Of a stretch of DNA of 64,000 nucleotides, positions 35,561 through 43,959 are shown one piece after another. Under the pieces are notes generated by a model. The model saw nothing but the letters and a program-made list of their open reading frames with translations, did no database searches and had not been told where the DNA came from. The stretch's first letter is position 1. Every line of letters begins with the position of its first letter. The stretch covers positions 1 to 64,000 of the forward strand of contig CBDCME010000065.1 in assembly GCA_965218865.1 (NCBI GenBank). The letters run 5' to 3'. The position numbers and the translations under genes were made by a program. This stretch comes from CBDCME01 sp965218865. GTDB taxonomy: Bacteria > Pseudomonadota > Alphaproteobacteria > JAAXGF01.

Positions 35561-35776
35561 ATGAGCACGACCGCCATCCGTTCCCGCAGGTACCGTGACC
35601 GGAAACGTCACCATAAAATGGTCGTGTCACTCGATGTGGGTCCTGAAATGCTGGTTTATCTTACCGGGGTCGGCGTCCTCGACAGAGCCGACTTGTTGAG
35701 CCGCGACGCCGTCGCCAAGGCCATTACGGATGTCGTTCAGTCATACTATTTTTTGCGACGGCGATTAAGGCGATGA
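35561..35776 (+). CDS. Small conserved-type hypothetical protein
   Basis: 71 residues (MSTTAIRSRRYRDRKRHHKM). It resembles a group of small proteins I recall from alphaproteobacterial accessory regions: a basic N-terminal helix (RSRRYRDRKR), a beta strand (MVVSLDVGPEM), a loop with RADLLSRDAVAKAITDVV and a C-terminal helix. The arrangement is ribbon-helix-helix-like, so DNA binding is possible but unproven. An ATG at 35552 gives three more residues. No clear ribosome site. Confidence 0.45.
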   Translation: MSTTAIRSRRYRDRKRHHKMVVSLDVGPEMLVYLTGVGVLDRADLLSRDAVAKAITDVVQSYYFLRRRLRR

Positions 35777-35929
35777 CGGTTTGCCACCTGGGCTGGAAAA
35801 TCCGCGTTTTATAGGCAGTAAGGGCCCCAAAGCGGACCTAACGAGAGCCGCGCGTTTTAGGCGGGATGTGACCCGAAGCCGTCATTCGCGGTGAGGTCGG
35901 CGAATACATTCGGCGGTGGTTAGGGTGGG
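35777..35929. other. Short intergenic stretch
   Basis: No gene or RNA recognised. It separates the small gene at 35561-35776 from the PEP-CTERM-like tail that is read from the other strand. Confidence 0.4.
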
Positions 35930-36100
35930 TTAACGCTGGGATGGAGAATCACCCGCCGCATCGGGGTAAGCCTTTTGCTTGCGCTTCCTCAACCTCAAGA
36001 GTGCCAATCCAGTTAGGCCTGAGGCCGAGCCACTCTTAACCGGGACCGTCTCCCACCTGGCGGCCATCGAGGGTCCTCCACTCCCGGAAAGACCTCTAAT
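35930..36100 (-). pseudogene. PEP-CTERM-like C-terminal fragment
   Basis: The minus-strand frame ending at the TAA 35930-35932 reads TVPVKSGSASGLTGLALLRL followed by RKRKQKAYPDAAGDSPSQR. A short hydrophobic stretch followed by an Arg/Lys cluster is the shape of an exosortase sorting tail, and VPVKSGSAS stands where VPEPS usually is. There is no open frame upstream, so only the end of a former gene seems to remain. The rest of 36110-36259 shows nothing. Confidence 0.35.
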
Positions 36101-36259
36101 GTGTGGTCACCGGCGCCTCTGAGATGTCGACCGCCCGCGAGACTCTCTCGGCCTCTGTATCCTGAATTACCCGGTTCCCGACCTTTCAGCTGAAGAAATC
36201 TTCACCCAGGTCGAACGCACCCCCTCACACAGTAACGCTCCGAAGGGGCCTTGGAAGCT

Positions 36260-36739
36260 CTACAGCGCCTCCTTGATGTTCCAGACGGAAGGATCCGCTA
36301 CCCGCGCGTCGGCGCTGATCGTGGTTAAAAAACTTGCGCCAACCGCGGCAAAAAAGCCGGATAACCCAGGCAAGAGGGGCGTGTAGTCGTGGCTGACGTT
36401 GAGACTAACGAAAGGAAGACCGTCGACGGTTTCCTGCTGGACGGTGACCGTGCTCGTGCCCGCGTCAAAATAATCCGGGAGCTCGTCCACAAGCGCGCTT
36501 TGCGCCGCCGTGACGGCGTCATCGGGATCAATGTACACTGTCCGCGCGACGGTCGAAGTCGCGAACGAGAGTTGATGCTGCCGAAAGAACAGATGTCCGA
36601 CCTCGATGATCCCAATGAGGAACAATATAAGTGGAACGGAAATGAGAGCGAACTCTAGCGCCACCGCGCCTCGGCGGTCTCGCCCGAATCCGACTCCAGA
36701 AATCTTCCTAGGGTTCTTGAACGGTCCACGGATTTTCAT
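36260..36739 (-). CDS. TadE-like pseudopilin-type membrane protein
   Basis: TadE/TadG-family envelope protein, 159 residues, linked to Flp-type pilus assembly or secretion. N-terminal basic segment, then the TadE signature GAVALEFALISVPLILFLIG (a prepilin-like Glu in a hydrophobic helix), followed by a periplasmic beta-rich part (TSTVTVQQETVDGLPFVSLN, SHDYTPLLPGLSG). The ATG at 36739 is preferred over in-frame GTGs just upstream. It follows a second TadE-like gene by about 30 bases; no Tad ATPase or secretin is in the window. Confidence 0.8.
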   Translation of the reverse strand: MKIRGPFKNPRKISGVGFGRDRRGAVALEFALISVPLILFLIGIIEVGHLFFRQHQLSFATSTVARTVYIDPDDAVTAAQSALVDELPDYFDAGTSTVTVQQETVDGLPFVSLNVSHDYTPLLPGLSGFFAAVGASFLTTISADARVADPSVWNIKEAL

Positions 36740-36766
36740 CACCACACCTTGTCTTAAACGTTGGGA

Positions 36767-37192
36767 TTACCGAATTCTGAACTCAAGCGTGGAAGTAATC
36801 GGGATATCCGGCAGGAGGATGGCGTCGTAGGTTTTGTCGACCTGGAGACTGACAAACAGATCCGGCGGTAACCCGCCACAAGTTGTCGTGCAGCTCTGGG
36901 TCGTTCCGCCGCATTCACAAAACTCATTAACGTTTACCGCGATACTAGTATCGTCTCCCGGGAACCCCGCGCGGAATGATGCTTCGATTCGCGTGGGATC
37001 GGTAATGTTTACAAGCGTGAGTTGTACGGCGCTTCGCACGATCTGATCCATCTCGAATTTTTCTCCGATCGCCCTCGCGACGTCGACCATGGCCACCAGG
37101 CCGAGCAAAAGGATCGGCGCGATCAGCGCGAACTCAATGGCGGCGACGCCGCGCGCGTTCCTGACCAGGCTTCCAAATTTTTTTGCGAACAT
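36767..37192 (-). CDS. TadE-like membrane protein
   Basis: 141 residues. N-terminal GVAAIEFALIAPILLLGLVA is the TadE helix with its conserved Glu. The periplasmic part has a cysteine-rich loop (CECGGTTQSCTTTCGG, four cysteines) and ends LLPDIPITSTLEFRIR. Upstream gene of a two-gene unit with 36260-36739. IS630 copy 3 begins 38 bases upstream of its start, so the original promoter, and perhaps the rest of a tad cluster, has been cut away. Confidence 0.8.
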   Translation of the reverse strand: MFAKKFGSLVRNARGVAAIEFALIAPILLLGLVAMVDVARAIGEKFEMDQIVRSAVQLTLVNITDPTRIEASFRAGFPGDDTSIAVNVNEFCECGGTTQSCTTTCGGLPPDLFVSLQVDKTYDAILLPDIPITSTLEFRIR

Positions 37193-37229
37193 TTGTCCTT
37201 AACCTTTCGTCGAAGGTAACGGCATCTTA

Positions 37230-38396
37230 TACCAACCGCCCTAGAGTTTGACTCGCGCAAAGGTTTACACGCCAGGTTTTGTGTGATTCAAGGTTGTTGG
37301 CAACAAGGGAGTGTGTTCAATGCCAACGATTCCTTTGCGAAACGACTTTGATGCTGAAAGAGTCCGTGTTCTTGCGGCACGGAGCGATGATGGGAACCAG
37401 GCGCGACGGCTTTTGTCGATGGCGGCCATCTACGATGGGATGGATCGAGCGTGCGCGGCGGGTATTGGCGGCATGGATCGGCAGACGTTGCGGGACTGGG
37501 TTCACCGGTTCAACGCGGGAGGTCCGGCCGGTCTGATCGACCGCAAGCCGAACGGGGCGTTGCGTCGGTTGACGCCGTCGCAAATGGCGGCGCTTTCGCG
37601 GGCTATCGAGGCCGGTCCCGATCCCGAACGGGATGGGGTCGTGCGCTGGCGCTGCATCGATCTCAAGCAACTGATCCGAACGCGCTTCGGCGTGGACTAT
37701 CACGAGCGGAGCGTCGGCAAGCTGCTGGCCGCGCTCGGGTTCTCGCATATTTCCGCGCGCCCGCGCCACGTCGGCCAGGATGCGCGGGCACAGGAGGAAT
37801 TTAAAAAAAGTTTTCCCGAACACTTGGCGAAAATCGTAGCGGCACAGCCACCGGACACGCCCATAGAGGTTTGGTTTCAAGATGAAATGCGCGTCGGCCA
37901 GAAGAACAGCCTGGTGCGCCAGTGGGCCCCAAAGGGATCGCGCCCGCGCCAGGTCAAGGACCTACGGACCTCTTCGGCGTATCTCTTCGGCGCCATCTGC
38001 CCCGAGCGCGGTGAGGGCGCGGCGCTGGTCATGCCGCGCGCCAATACTGAAGCCATGGACCTGCATCTCGAGGAAATCAGCCGGGCCGTTGCCCCAAACG
38101 CCCATGCCGTCGTGCTGCTCGACCAAGCCGCATGGCACACCACTGCCAAACTCGGCATCCCGGAGAACATCTCCCTCGTGCCTTTGCCACCCAAGTCCCC
38201 GGAGCTCAATCCCGCCGAAAATGTCTGGCAATACCTCCGCCAGAACTGGCTCTCCAATCGTGTCTTCGACTCCTATGAAGCCATCGTCGAGGCCTCTTGC
38301 CAAGCCTGGAACAACCTGACTGACCAACCTTGGAAGATCATGTCCATCGGCCTCAGAGCGTGGGCTCGCACAAGTCAATGTTAAGGGCGGTTGGTA
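37230..38396 (+). mobile_element. IS630-family insertion sequence, copy 3 (intact)
   Basis: Only copy of this lineage with an unbroken transposase. Ends TACCAACCGCCC (37230) and GGGCGGTTGGTA (38396), TA at both. It separates the TadE pair from the truncated LRR lipoprotein gene. The missing end of that gene is not found on the other side, so a deletion accompanied or followed the insertion. Confidence 0.92.
37320..38384 (+). CDS. IS630-family DDE transposase (intact copy)
   Basis: 354 residues from the ATG at 37320 (GGGAG upstream). Two N-terminal helix-turn-helix parts: RVLAARSDDGNQARRLLSMA and GMDRQTLRDWVHRF, then HERSVGKLLAALGFSHISAR. The A-run site encodes ARAQEEFKKSFPEHLAKIVA here with seven A followed by G. 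Catalytic residues: VWFQDEMRVGQKNSLVRQW, AVVLLDQAAWHTTAKL and ELNPAENVWQYLRQNWLSN. Probable source of copies 1, 2 and 4. Confidence 0.93.
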   Translation: MPTIPLRNDFDAERVRVLAARSDDGNQARRLLSMAAIYDGMDRACAAGIGGMDRQTLRDWVHRFNAGGPAGLIDRKPNGALRRLTPSQMAALSRAIEAGPDPERDGVVRWRCIDLKQLIRTRFGVDYHERSVGKLLAALGFSHISARPRHVGQDARAQEEFKKSFPEHLAKIVAAQPPDTPIEVWFQDEMRVGQKNSLVRQWAPKGSRPRQVKDLRTSSAYLFGAICPERGEGAALVMPRANTEAMDLHLEEISRAVAPNAHAVVLLDQAAWHTTAKLGIPENISLVPLPPKSPELNPAENVWQYLRQNWLSNRVFDSYEAIVEASCQAWNNLTDQPWKIMSIGLRAWARTSQC

Positions 38397-39143
38397 TAAG
38401 CTGGTAAGATTGAGTGTCTGCAGGTTGGTAAGCCCGGAAAGGGGCGATAGGTCAGTAACCCCTTTGGCGCCGCTGATATCAAGTTTCCGCAGGTTAGTCA
38501 GCCCGGCGAGGGGTGTGACGTCAGTAAATTGATTATAGATGCGGAGTTTGCCCGTCAACAATTCCAAAAACGTGACAAGCCCCGACACGTCGGTAATTTC
38601 GCCAGCGGTGCCGAGATTGAGCGTCTGCAGGTTGGTAAGCCCGGCGAGGAGCGACAGGTCGGAAATTCCGCCTGCTTCGCTGAAATCGAGCGTCTTCAGG
38701 TTGACCAGCCCGGTAAGGGGCGTCAGGTTCGAAATTTTTTTGGCGCCGCTCAGATCAAGCGTTTCCAGGTTGGCAAGCCCGGCAAGGGGCGTCAGGTCCG
38801 TAATTCCGTCGGCGTCGCTGAGATTGAGTGCCTTAAGGTTTGTTAGCCCGACAACCGGCGCCAGGTCGGTAATTTCGTCGGCTTTGCTGAGATCGAGTCC
38901 GACAATAGCTTCGTTACAAAGTTGAGCAATCTCTTGCCAGAACCGCTCCGGCGTTAATTCACCCCAGTTCGCATTGGACGCTGATACAGACAGTCGCGTT
39001 TCATCGCCTTCGATCGGCTCGACTGTAACCCCGTAAAGACTTAACGCGGCCACGGCTTGGGAATGCTTATCCCCAATGGACGAAGGCGCCGCACAACCGT
39101 GGGCGGCGAACCCAATCACCAATAGTGCAATCCAGTGCCTCAC
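38397..39143 (-). pseudogene. Leucine-rich-repeat lipoprotein, C-terminus removed by IS630
   Basis: Exported LRR protein; ligand unknown. The GTG at 39143 opens RHWIALLVIGFAAHGC, a lipoprotein-like signal, followed by APSSIGDKHSQAV and a short domain (WGELTPERFWQEIAQLCNEA). Then come about seven 22-residue repeats of the internalin type (consensus LTPLAGLTNLETLDLSGAKG, with ITDL). The last repeat (GLTNLQTLNLTSL) runs into IS630 copy 3, and the frame continues antisense through it without natural end. The native C-terminus is lost, so it is probably unstable or inactive. Confidence 0.82.
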
Positions 39144-39224
39144 TCTTCGCCACTTTGATCTTGCCCGCGATAAATACACTATCGTCGATTTGGACGCGCT
39201 GTGAAAGAAACCGTTGGCAGGCAC

Positions 39225-39821
39225 TAATCAATCTTCAACCTTGGCATGTGACGGCCGAACCGGGATTATCAATATCTTGTGGTTTGACAGCTTTCCCACA
39301 ATTGGGAAATTTTCAAGACGAAAGACAGATAAGGCCCATTATGACAAAAAATTATGAAGTTCTTTTCAAGAACTATTTAATATTCACCCCCTATCCGCCC
39401 GTTTTTATTTCGGGAAAGTAAGGATAAACGCTTTCCCGTGGGGCGCTGCAACCAAGTAATTACTTTGCTTCAGAAACGAGAGCGCCGGCGACCACAAGAT
39501 GTTGATCTGCCGACGCGATTTTGCATGAGCCGCGCGAGAATGCGCCTGAACCCGCGTGGATCTCGCAACATTCCGAGGAAAGTTGACCTTATGGCACCGC
39601 CTCGAACCTGGTGTGATAGCAGTTATTCCGGAAGTGGCCAGTAAGCAAAAACGCCGTTGGTCGACGAGGTTGGACCCCTGATTAGTGAAACCCAGCCATG
39701 TTTGTTATCGGCACGCGCGACTTACGGTAGGGTGAAGCCGAAATCCACTCAGCCATATGTGACTGGTGGAAGTTTGGAGTGATGCCACGATCCACCGGTG
39801 GGCTCGTTTTCGAAGTGGTCG
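39225..39821. other. Long non-coding gap
   Basis: About 600 bases, AT-rich at 39300-39440, then mixed. A frame at 39438-39644 (Arg-rich) has no start site or motif and was not accepted. No RNA or repeat recognised. Promoter of the LRR lipoprotein gene should be near 39150-39300. Confidence 0.5.
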
Positions 39822-40541
39822 TCAGGGTGGCGGCGGAACGTGTTTGAGCCGGCGGTACAGCGTCAGGGCATAAAGAAAAAAGAAATAAGCGAGGAAAAGT
39901 TCGAGGAGTTCATTGTCGTTGATTCCCGGCCAGTACTGATCTTCAAGGCCCAACCAACGATAGATTCGTTTCGGCAGTTTAATCACAAGCACCATCGCGG
40001 CGCCGAGGGCGCACGCCTTGGAGGGCTGGATCCAGAGCCAGAAATCTTCCGGTTCCGGCAGTCTTCGCGCGAGCCAGCGACCCAGGCCCGCCACTGGCAG
40101 GAGCACGCCAGCGAAAAGGACGACCACGACCACGATGGCCCTCGGTGCCTGCGCCATGAAGGGATGAAGATTATGAATGTTGGTCTCTTGCTGTCCCCGG
40201 GCGGTAAAAACTCCGTGCGCCTTCCAGCCGATGAAGTGTTGGCACCAGCTCAGTTCCTCGCCCAGGAATAGAAAGCTCACGGCAATGAATAGCGCCAGCC
40301 AGGCGAGGTACCAGCGCCGTGGCTTTGGAATCTCGATTCGGAGGCTCCGCGCGGCCAGGAGCAGGGCGAACAACAAGAGGAGGGCGGTGAGGTTTTTGAC
40401 CACTCCGAACTCGGTTTCGAGGTAAAGGTCGTAGAATTTCGGATCGATAAATCCGACCGCGAGGCAGACCACGGCTAGTCCGCACGGTAGGATGAGCCAC
40501 AGCCACGTTGGAAGCCGATCCGCCTGCTCCCACGTCCTCAT
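39822..40541 (-). CDS. Multi-pass membrane protein of unknown function
   Basis: 239 residues with about six hydrophobic spans, the first three being LWLILPCGLAVVCLAVGFI, LTALLLLFALLLAARSL and YLAWLALFIAVSFLFLGEEL. A conserved-looking loop follows the third span: GEELSWCQHFIGWKAHGVFT, then RGQQETNIHNLHPFM, with Glu, Cys and His residues that could bind a metal or form an active site. GGAG seven bases upstream of the ATG at 40541 fixes the start; the longer frame to 40622 runs into the palindromic repeats. Families with the EELSWGQ-like motif exist in proteobacteria, but their role is unknown to me. Confidence 0.7.
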   Translation of the reverse strand: MRTWEQADRLPTWLWLILPCGLAVVCLAVGFIDPKFYDLYLETEFGVVKNLTALLLLFALLLAARSLRIEIPKPRRWYLAWLALFIAVSFLFLGEELSWCQHFIGWKAHGVFTARGQQETNIHNLHPFMAQAPRAIVVVVVLFAGVLLPVAGLGRWLARRLPEPEDFWLWIQPSKACALGAAMVLVIKLPKRIYRWLGLEDQYWPGINDNELLELFLAYFFFLYALTLYRRLKHVPPPP

Positions 40542-40558
40542 GATTGCCCGCTCCTGCT

Positions 40559-40808
40559 CGAAAATGCGCGTCCGCGCATTTTTTGCGTCTGTTCCGGCCC
40601 TCTCCCCCTCCCGGCCACCCACGAGAGTATGCTGATATGGGTGGTTGGGAGGGGGAGAGGACCGGTGCCGCGAGTTTTCGAACAGAGTCTATTCGGAAAT
40701 GCGCGTCCGCGCATTTCTTGCGTCTGTCCCTCCCGGCCAGCCACGAAAGTATGCCGATAGGGCTGGCCGGGAGGGGGCGGGGGCCGGCGCCGCGAGTTTT
40801 CGAACAGG
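40559..40808. repeat. Two tandem palindromic repeat units (period 135 bp)
   Basis: Each unit has a short perfect palindrome (AATGCGCG-TC-CGCGCATT) followed by a longer hairpin whose arms are CCCTCTCCCCCTCCCGGCCA-type and GGGAGGGGGAGAGG-type, and ends CCGCGAGTTTTCGAAC. Unit 1 is 40559-40683, unit 2 40694-40808. They lie between ftsY and the membrane protein gene, read from the same strand. REP/BIME-like or double-terminator function is possible. Confidence 0.7.
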
Positions 40809-40818
40809 CTCGGCGGAA

Positions 40819-41763
40819 TCAATTATCCAGCCCGACCAGGGCTTGGGCAAGTTCCGGCGCGGAAAAGGAGCGCAGGTCGTCGATCCCCTCGCCGACGCCG
40901 ACGGCGTGAATCGGGATTTTGAAACGCTTGGCGACAGCGACCAGGACACCGCCTCGGGCGGTGCCGTCGAGCTTGGTCATCACCAAGCCGCTGACCGGGA
41001 CCGTCTTGGCGAAGGTCTGGACCTGGACGAGGGCGTTTTGCCCGGTAGTCGCGTCCAACACCAGGAGACACCCGTGGGGCGCCGTGGCGTCGACCTTCTT
41101 GACCACGCGGCAAATCTTCTCGATCTCCGCCATCAGGTCGTCCCTGTTGTGCAGGCGTCCCGCGGTATCGACGAGCATCACTTCGGTGGCCGCCGCCCGT
41201 TCCCGCTCGAGGGCCTCGAAAACGAGCGCCGCCGGATCCGCCCCCGGCGCCGCTTTCAGAACCCGGCAATCGCTGCGCTCGCCCCAGGCCTCGAGTTGTT
41301 CGACCGCGGCCGCGCGAAACGTATCGGCGGCCACCAGGGCCACCGACTTGCCGTCGGCCCGCAGCTGCCTGGCCAGCTTGCCGATGGTCGTCGTCTTGCC
41401 GGTGCCGTTGACGCCGACGACCAGAATGAGGTTGGGTTTGTGCTCCGGGGCGATCGCGAGAGGCTTGGCGACCGGCTCCAGCGCCTTCGTGATCCAACCG
41501 GCGACGATCCGCCGCACCGCCTCGGTCGAGATGTCGCGGTTGAAATAGCTGTGCGACAAATCGCGCCGAACGTCTTCCGCCACCTCGACCCCCAGATCGG
41601 CGCTAAGCAGAAGGTCCTCGAGTTCCTCGAGCGTGGTTTCATCGAGCTTGCGGCGCGCGAAAACGGATCCGACGCCGTCGCCGAGCGACGACGAGGTGCG
41701 CGCGAGTCCTGTCTTGAGGCGTCCCAGCCAGCTCCTTTCGTGTTCCGATTCCGGCGTGACCAT
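40819..41763 (-). CDS. ftsY: Signal recognition particle receptor FtsY
   Basis: GTPase receptor that docks SRP-ribosome complexes at the inner membrane. 314 residues: short acidic A-domain (MVTPESEHERSWLGRLKTGL), N-domain (FARRKLDETTLEELEDLLLS) and G-domain with GVNGTGKTTTIGKLA (P-loop), DTFRAAAVEQLEAWGER, DTAGRLHN, TKLDGTARGGVLVA and GVGEGIDDLRSF. The ATG at 41763 is 8 bases after the end of mtaB on the same strand. Third gene of dapF-mtaB-ftsY, a standard alphaproteobacterial operon. Confidence 0.96.
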   Translation of the reverse strand: MVTPESEHERSWLGRLKTGLARTSSSLGDGVGSVFARRKLDETTLEELEDLLLSADLGVEVAEDVRRDLSHSYFNRDISTEAVRRIVAGWITKALEPVAKPLAIAPEHKPNLILVVGVNGTGKTTTIGKLARQLRADGKSVALVAADTFRAAAVEQLEAWGERSDCRVLKAAPGADPAALVFEALERERAAATEVMLVDTAGRLHNRDDLMAEIEKICRVVKKVDATAPHGCLLVLDATTGQNALVQVQTFAKTVPVSGLVMTKLDGTARGGVLVAVAKRFKIPIHAVGVGEGIDDLRSFSAPELAQALVGLDN

Positions 41764-41773
41764 TGTCGGGGAT

Positions 41774-43006
41774 TCAGGCCGCGCGGGCCAGGAGGCGCTC
41801 CTGATCGACGCCGACGAGCCGGGTTCGGGCAATCGTGCCCGGGGTGCCCAGGTTCAAGAGCTGGACGGGGGCGAAATGCTCACTGTGTCCACGGTGCGGT
41901 CGCTCGACCAGGACATCCGCCTCCTCCCCGACGCGGCTTTCGAGAAAGGTCAGAAGCCGCGCTTTCCCCGCCGCGCGTAGCCGCGCCGCCCTTTCCCGGC
42001 GGATGTTCACGGGGACTTGGGGCATGCGGGCCGCTGGCGTTCCGGGCCGGGGCGAATACGGAAATACGTGCAGATAGGTGAGACCCGCGGCGGCGACGAG
42101 GTCCAGCGTGCGTTCGAACATGCCCGCGTCCTCGGTCGGGAATCCGCTGATCAGGTCGGCGCCGAAGACGACGTCGGGGCGCAGGGCGCGAATCCTTTCG
42201 CAAAACGCGATCGACTGGGCCCGGTCATGGCGCCGCTTCATGCGCTTGAGAATCAAATCGTCCCCCGACTGAAGACTGAGATGGAGGTGCGGCATCACCC
42301 GGGCCTCGGCACCGATCATCGCCACGAGCGCCGCGTCGATCTCGGCGACATCGAGGGAGCCGAGGCGAAGCCGGGGCAACTCGGGCACCGCCTTCAACAG
42401 CCGGCCGACAAGGCGGCCAAGACCTGGCCCGCCGGGAAGGTCGTGTCCGTAGGCCGTGATATCGACCCCGGTGAGCACGATTTCGCGAACCCCGTTCGCG
42501 ACCAGGCGGCGACACTGTGCCGCGACCTGACCCATGGGCACGCTACGGCTCGGTCCTCGGCCGAAGGGGATGGTGCAAAAGGTGCAGCGGTGGTCGCAAC
42601 CGTTCTGGACCTGGACGAACGCCCTGGCCCGGTCGTGAAATCCGGCAATCAGGTGTCCCGAGGTTTCGCGTCGCATGGCGATGTCTTCGACCCGCACGCG
42701 CGCCGGGTCGGCAAAGGCCCGTGCCGTGAGCTTCTCGCTGTTTCCCAATACCTGGTCCACCTCCGGGAGGGCGGCGAAGGACTCGGGGTCGATCTGGGCG
42801 GCGCATCCGGTGACGATGATGCGGGCCGTCGGATGCCGGCGCCGGGCCCGCCGAATCGCCTGCCGAGCTTGCCGCTCCGCTTCCCCAGTGACGGCGCACG
42901 TATTGACGATGATGGCATCCCGAAGTCCGGCGGCGGCCGCCTGTTCGCGCATGACCTCCGATTCGAAGGCGTTGAGCCGGCAACCAAAGGTAATAATCTC
43001 ATTCAT
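41774..43006 (-). CDS. mtaB: tRNA threonylcarbamoyladenosine methylthiotransferase MtaB
   Basis: Radical-SAM enzyme adding a methylthio group to t6A37 of tRNA. 410 residues. N-terminal UPF0004 domain: ITFGCRLNAFESEVM, VNTCAVTGEAERQAR (the GCRLN and NTC cysteines bind the second cluster), VTGCAAQ. Radical-SAM cluster: VQNGCDHRCTFCTIPFGRGP. Then LRLGSLDVAEID, HLHLSLQSGDDLILKRM and a short C-terminal TRAM-like part. The ATG at 43006 overlaps the dapF stop (ATGA), showing coupling; the longer frame to 43219 only overlaps dapF. Confidence 0.95.
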   Translation of the reverse strand: MNEIITFGCRLNAFESEVMREQAAAAGLRDAIIVNTCAVTGEAERQARQAIRRARRRHPTARIIVTGCAAQIDPESFAALPEVDQVLGNSEKLTARAFADPARVRVEDIAMRRETSGHLIAGFHDRARAFVQVQNGCDHRCTFCTIPFGRGPSRSVPMGQVAAQCRRLVANGVREIVLTGVDITAYGHDLPGGPGLGRLVGRLLKAVPELPRLRLGSLDVAEIDAALVAMIGAEARVMPHLHLSLQSGDDLILKRMKRRHDRAQSIAFCERIRALRPDVVFGADLISGFPTEDAGMFERTLDLVAAAGLTYLHVFPYSPRPGTPAARMPQVPVNIRRERAARLRAAGKARLLTFLESRVGEEADVLVERPHRGHSEHFAPVQLLNLGTPGTIARTRLVGVDQERLLARAA

Positions 43007-43830
43007 GTCACCGCTCCGGACGCGAGGACGCCATGTAAACTGGTTGCGACCGGTCCCGTCATCCACACGTGATTGTCCTCGCGCCAGACGATGCGGAGCG
43101 AACCGCCGTCGAGCATGACCTCCGCCTGGCGCCCGCTCAGACCGCGCCGATGGGCCGCGACCAAGGTGGCGCAGGCACCGGTGCCGCAGGCCCGCGTGAC
43201 CCCGACGCCCCGTTCCCAAACCCGCGCGCGAATCCGGTCACCGTCAAGAATCTCGGCGATCTCGACATTGACGCGGTCGGGAAACAAGGGATGGATTTCG
43301 AGGGTTTTCCCGATCCGTTCGATGTCGCGGGCCGCCGTATCCGCGACGATGAAGACCAAATGCGGATTGCCCATGTTCACGGCACAGCCCGGCCCCGGCG
43401 CGGCGGCGCCGAAGTCCAGGGCCAACGTATCGGCCTCTTCGGCGAGCGGAATCTCTTGCCAATCGAAACGCGGCGGGCCCATGTCGACCGTGATTGACCC
43501 CGGAGAGGCGGTTTCGCAGGGATGAATCCCCGCCGCACTTTCGATGATGGCCCGGTCGCCACCGTTTTCGGCCATCAGGAGCGAGGCGACGCAACGTGTC
43601 GCGTTGCCGCAGGCATCGACAATTCCCCCGTCGGCGTTGTGGATTCGGATGGCCGCGTCCGCGCGCCGCGAGGGTTCGATGACGATGACCTGATCACAGC
43701 CCACGCCCGTGCGCCGATCGGCGATCGCGCGGGCCGTCGCGTCGTCGAACGCGATCGCTCGCTCGCGCCCGTCGAAAACCACGAAATCGTTACCCAGGCC
43801 GTGCATCTTTACGAACGGAAGCGGATCCAT
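43003..43830 (-). CDS. dapF: Diaminopimelate epimerase
   Basis: Converts LL- to meso-diaminopimelate for lysine and peptidoglycan. 275 residues, PLP-independent. The two catalytic cysteines are in DACGNATRCVASLL and TRACGTGACATL. MDPLPFVKMHGLGNDFVVFD, DQVIVIEPS, IRIHNADGG and VNMGNPHLVFIV match the family. First gene of the operon, with a short spacer to the acidic protein gene upstream. Confidence 0.96.
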   Translation of the reverse strand: MDPLPFVKMHGLGNDFVVFDGRERAIAFDDATARAIADRRTGVGCDQVIVIEPSRRADAAIRIHNADGGIVDACGNATRCVASLLMAENGGDRAIIESAAGIHPCETASPGSITVDMGPPRFDWQEIPLAEEADTLALDFGAAAPGPGCAVNMGNPHLVFIVADTAARDIERIGKTLEIHPLFPDRVNVEIAEILDGDRIRARVWERGVGVTRACGTGACATLVAAHRRGLSGRQAEVMLDGGSLRIVWREDNHVWMTGPVATSLHGVLASGAVT

Positions 43831-43959
43831 GCGGCGCCTTATAGGGTGGGGCGACGACGGGAGTCCAACGCTTTTGGCGGTGCCCAGCGGGCTCGGGAGT
43901 CCACCGCCGTATCCCCCCGGATCGGATTCCCGGCGTCGTCAATCACGCCACGAAGCCAT

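Noticed and set aside
38529..38925. Plus-strand repetitive frames
   Set aside because: They are the reverse complement of the LRR repeats at 38397-39143; the minus strand has the signal peptide and the LRR consensus.
39438..39644. 68-residue plus-strand frame
   Set aside because: Arg-rich, no Shine-Dalgarno, no motif; the gap is better described as non-coding.
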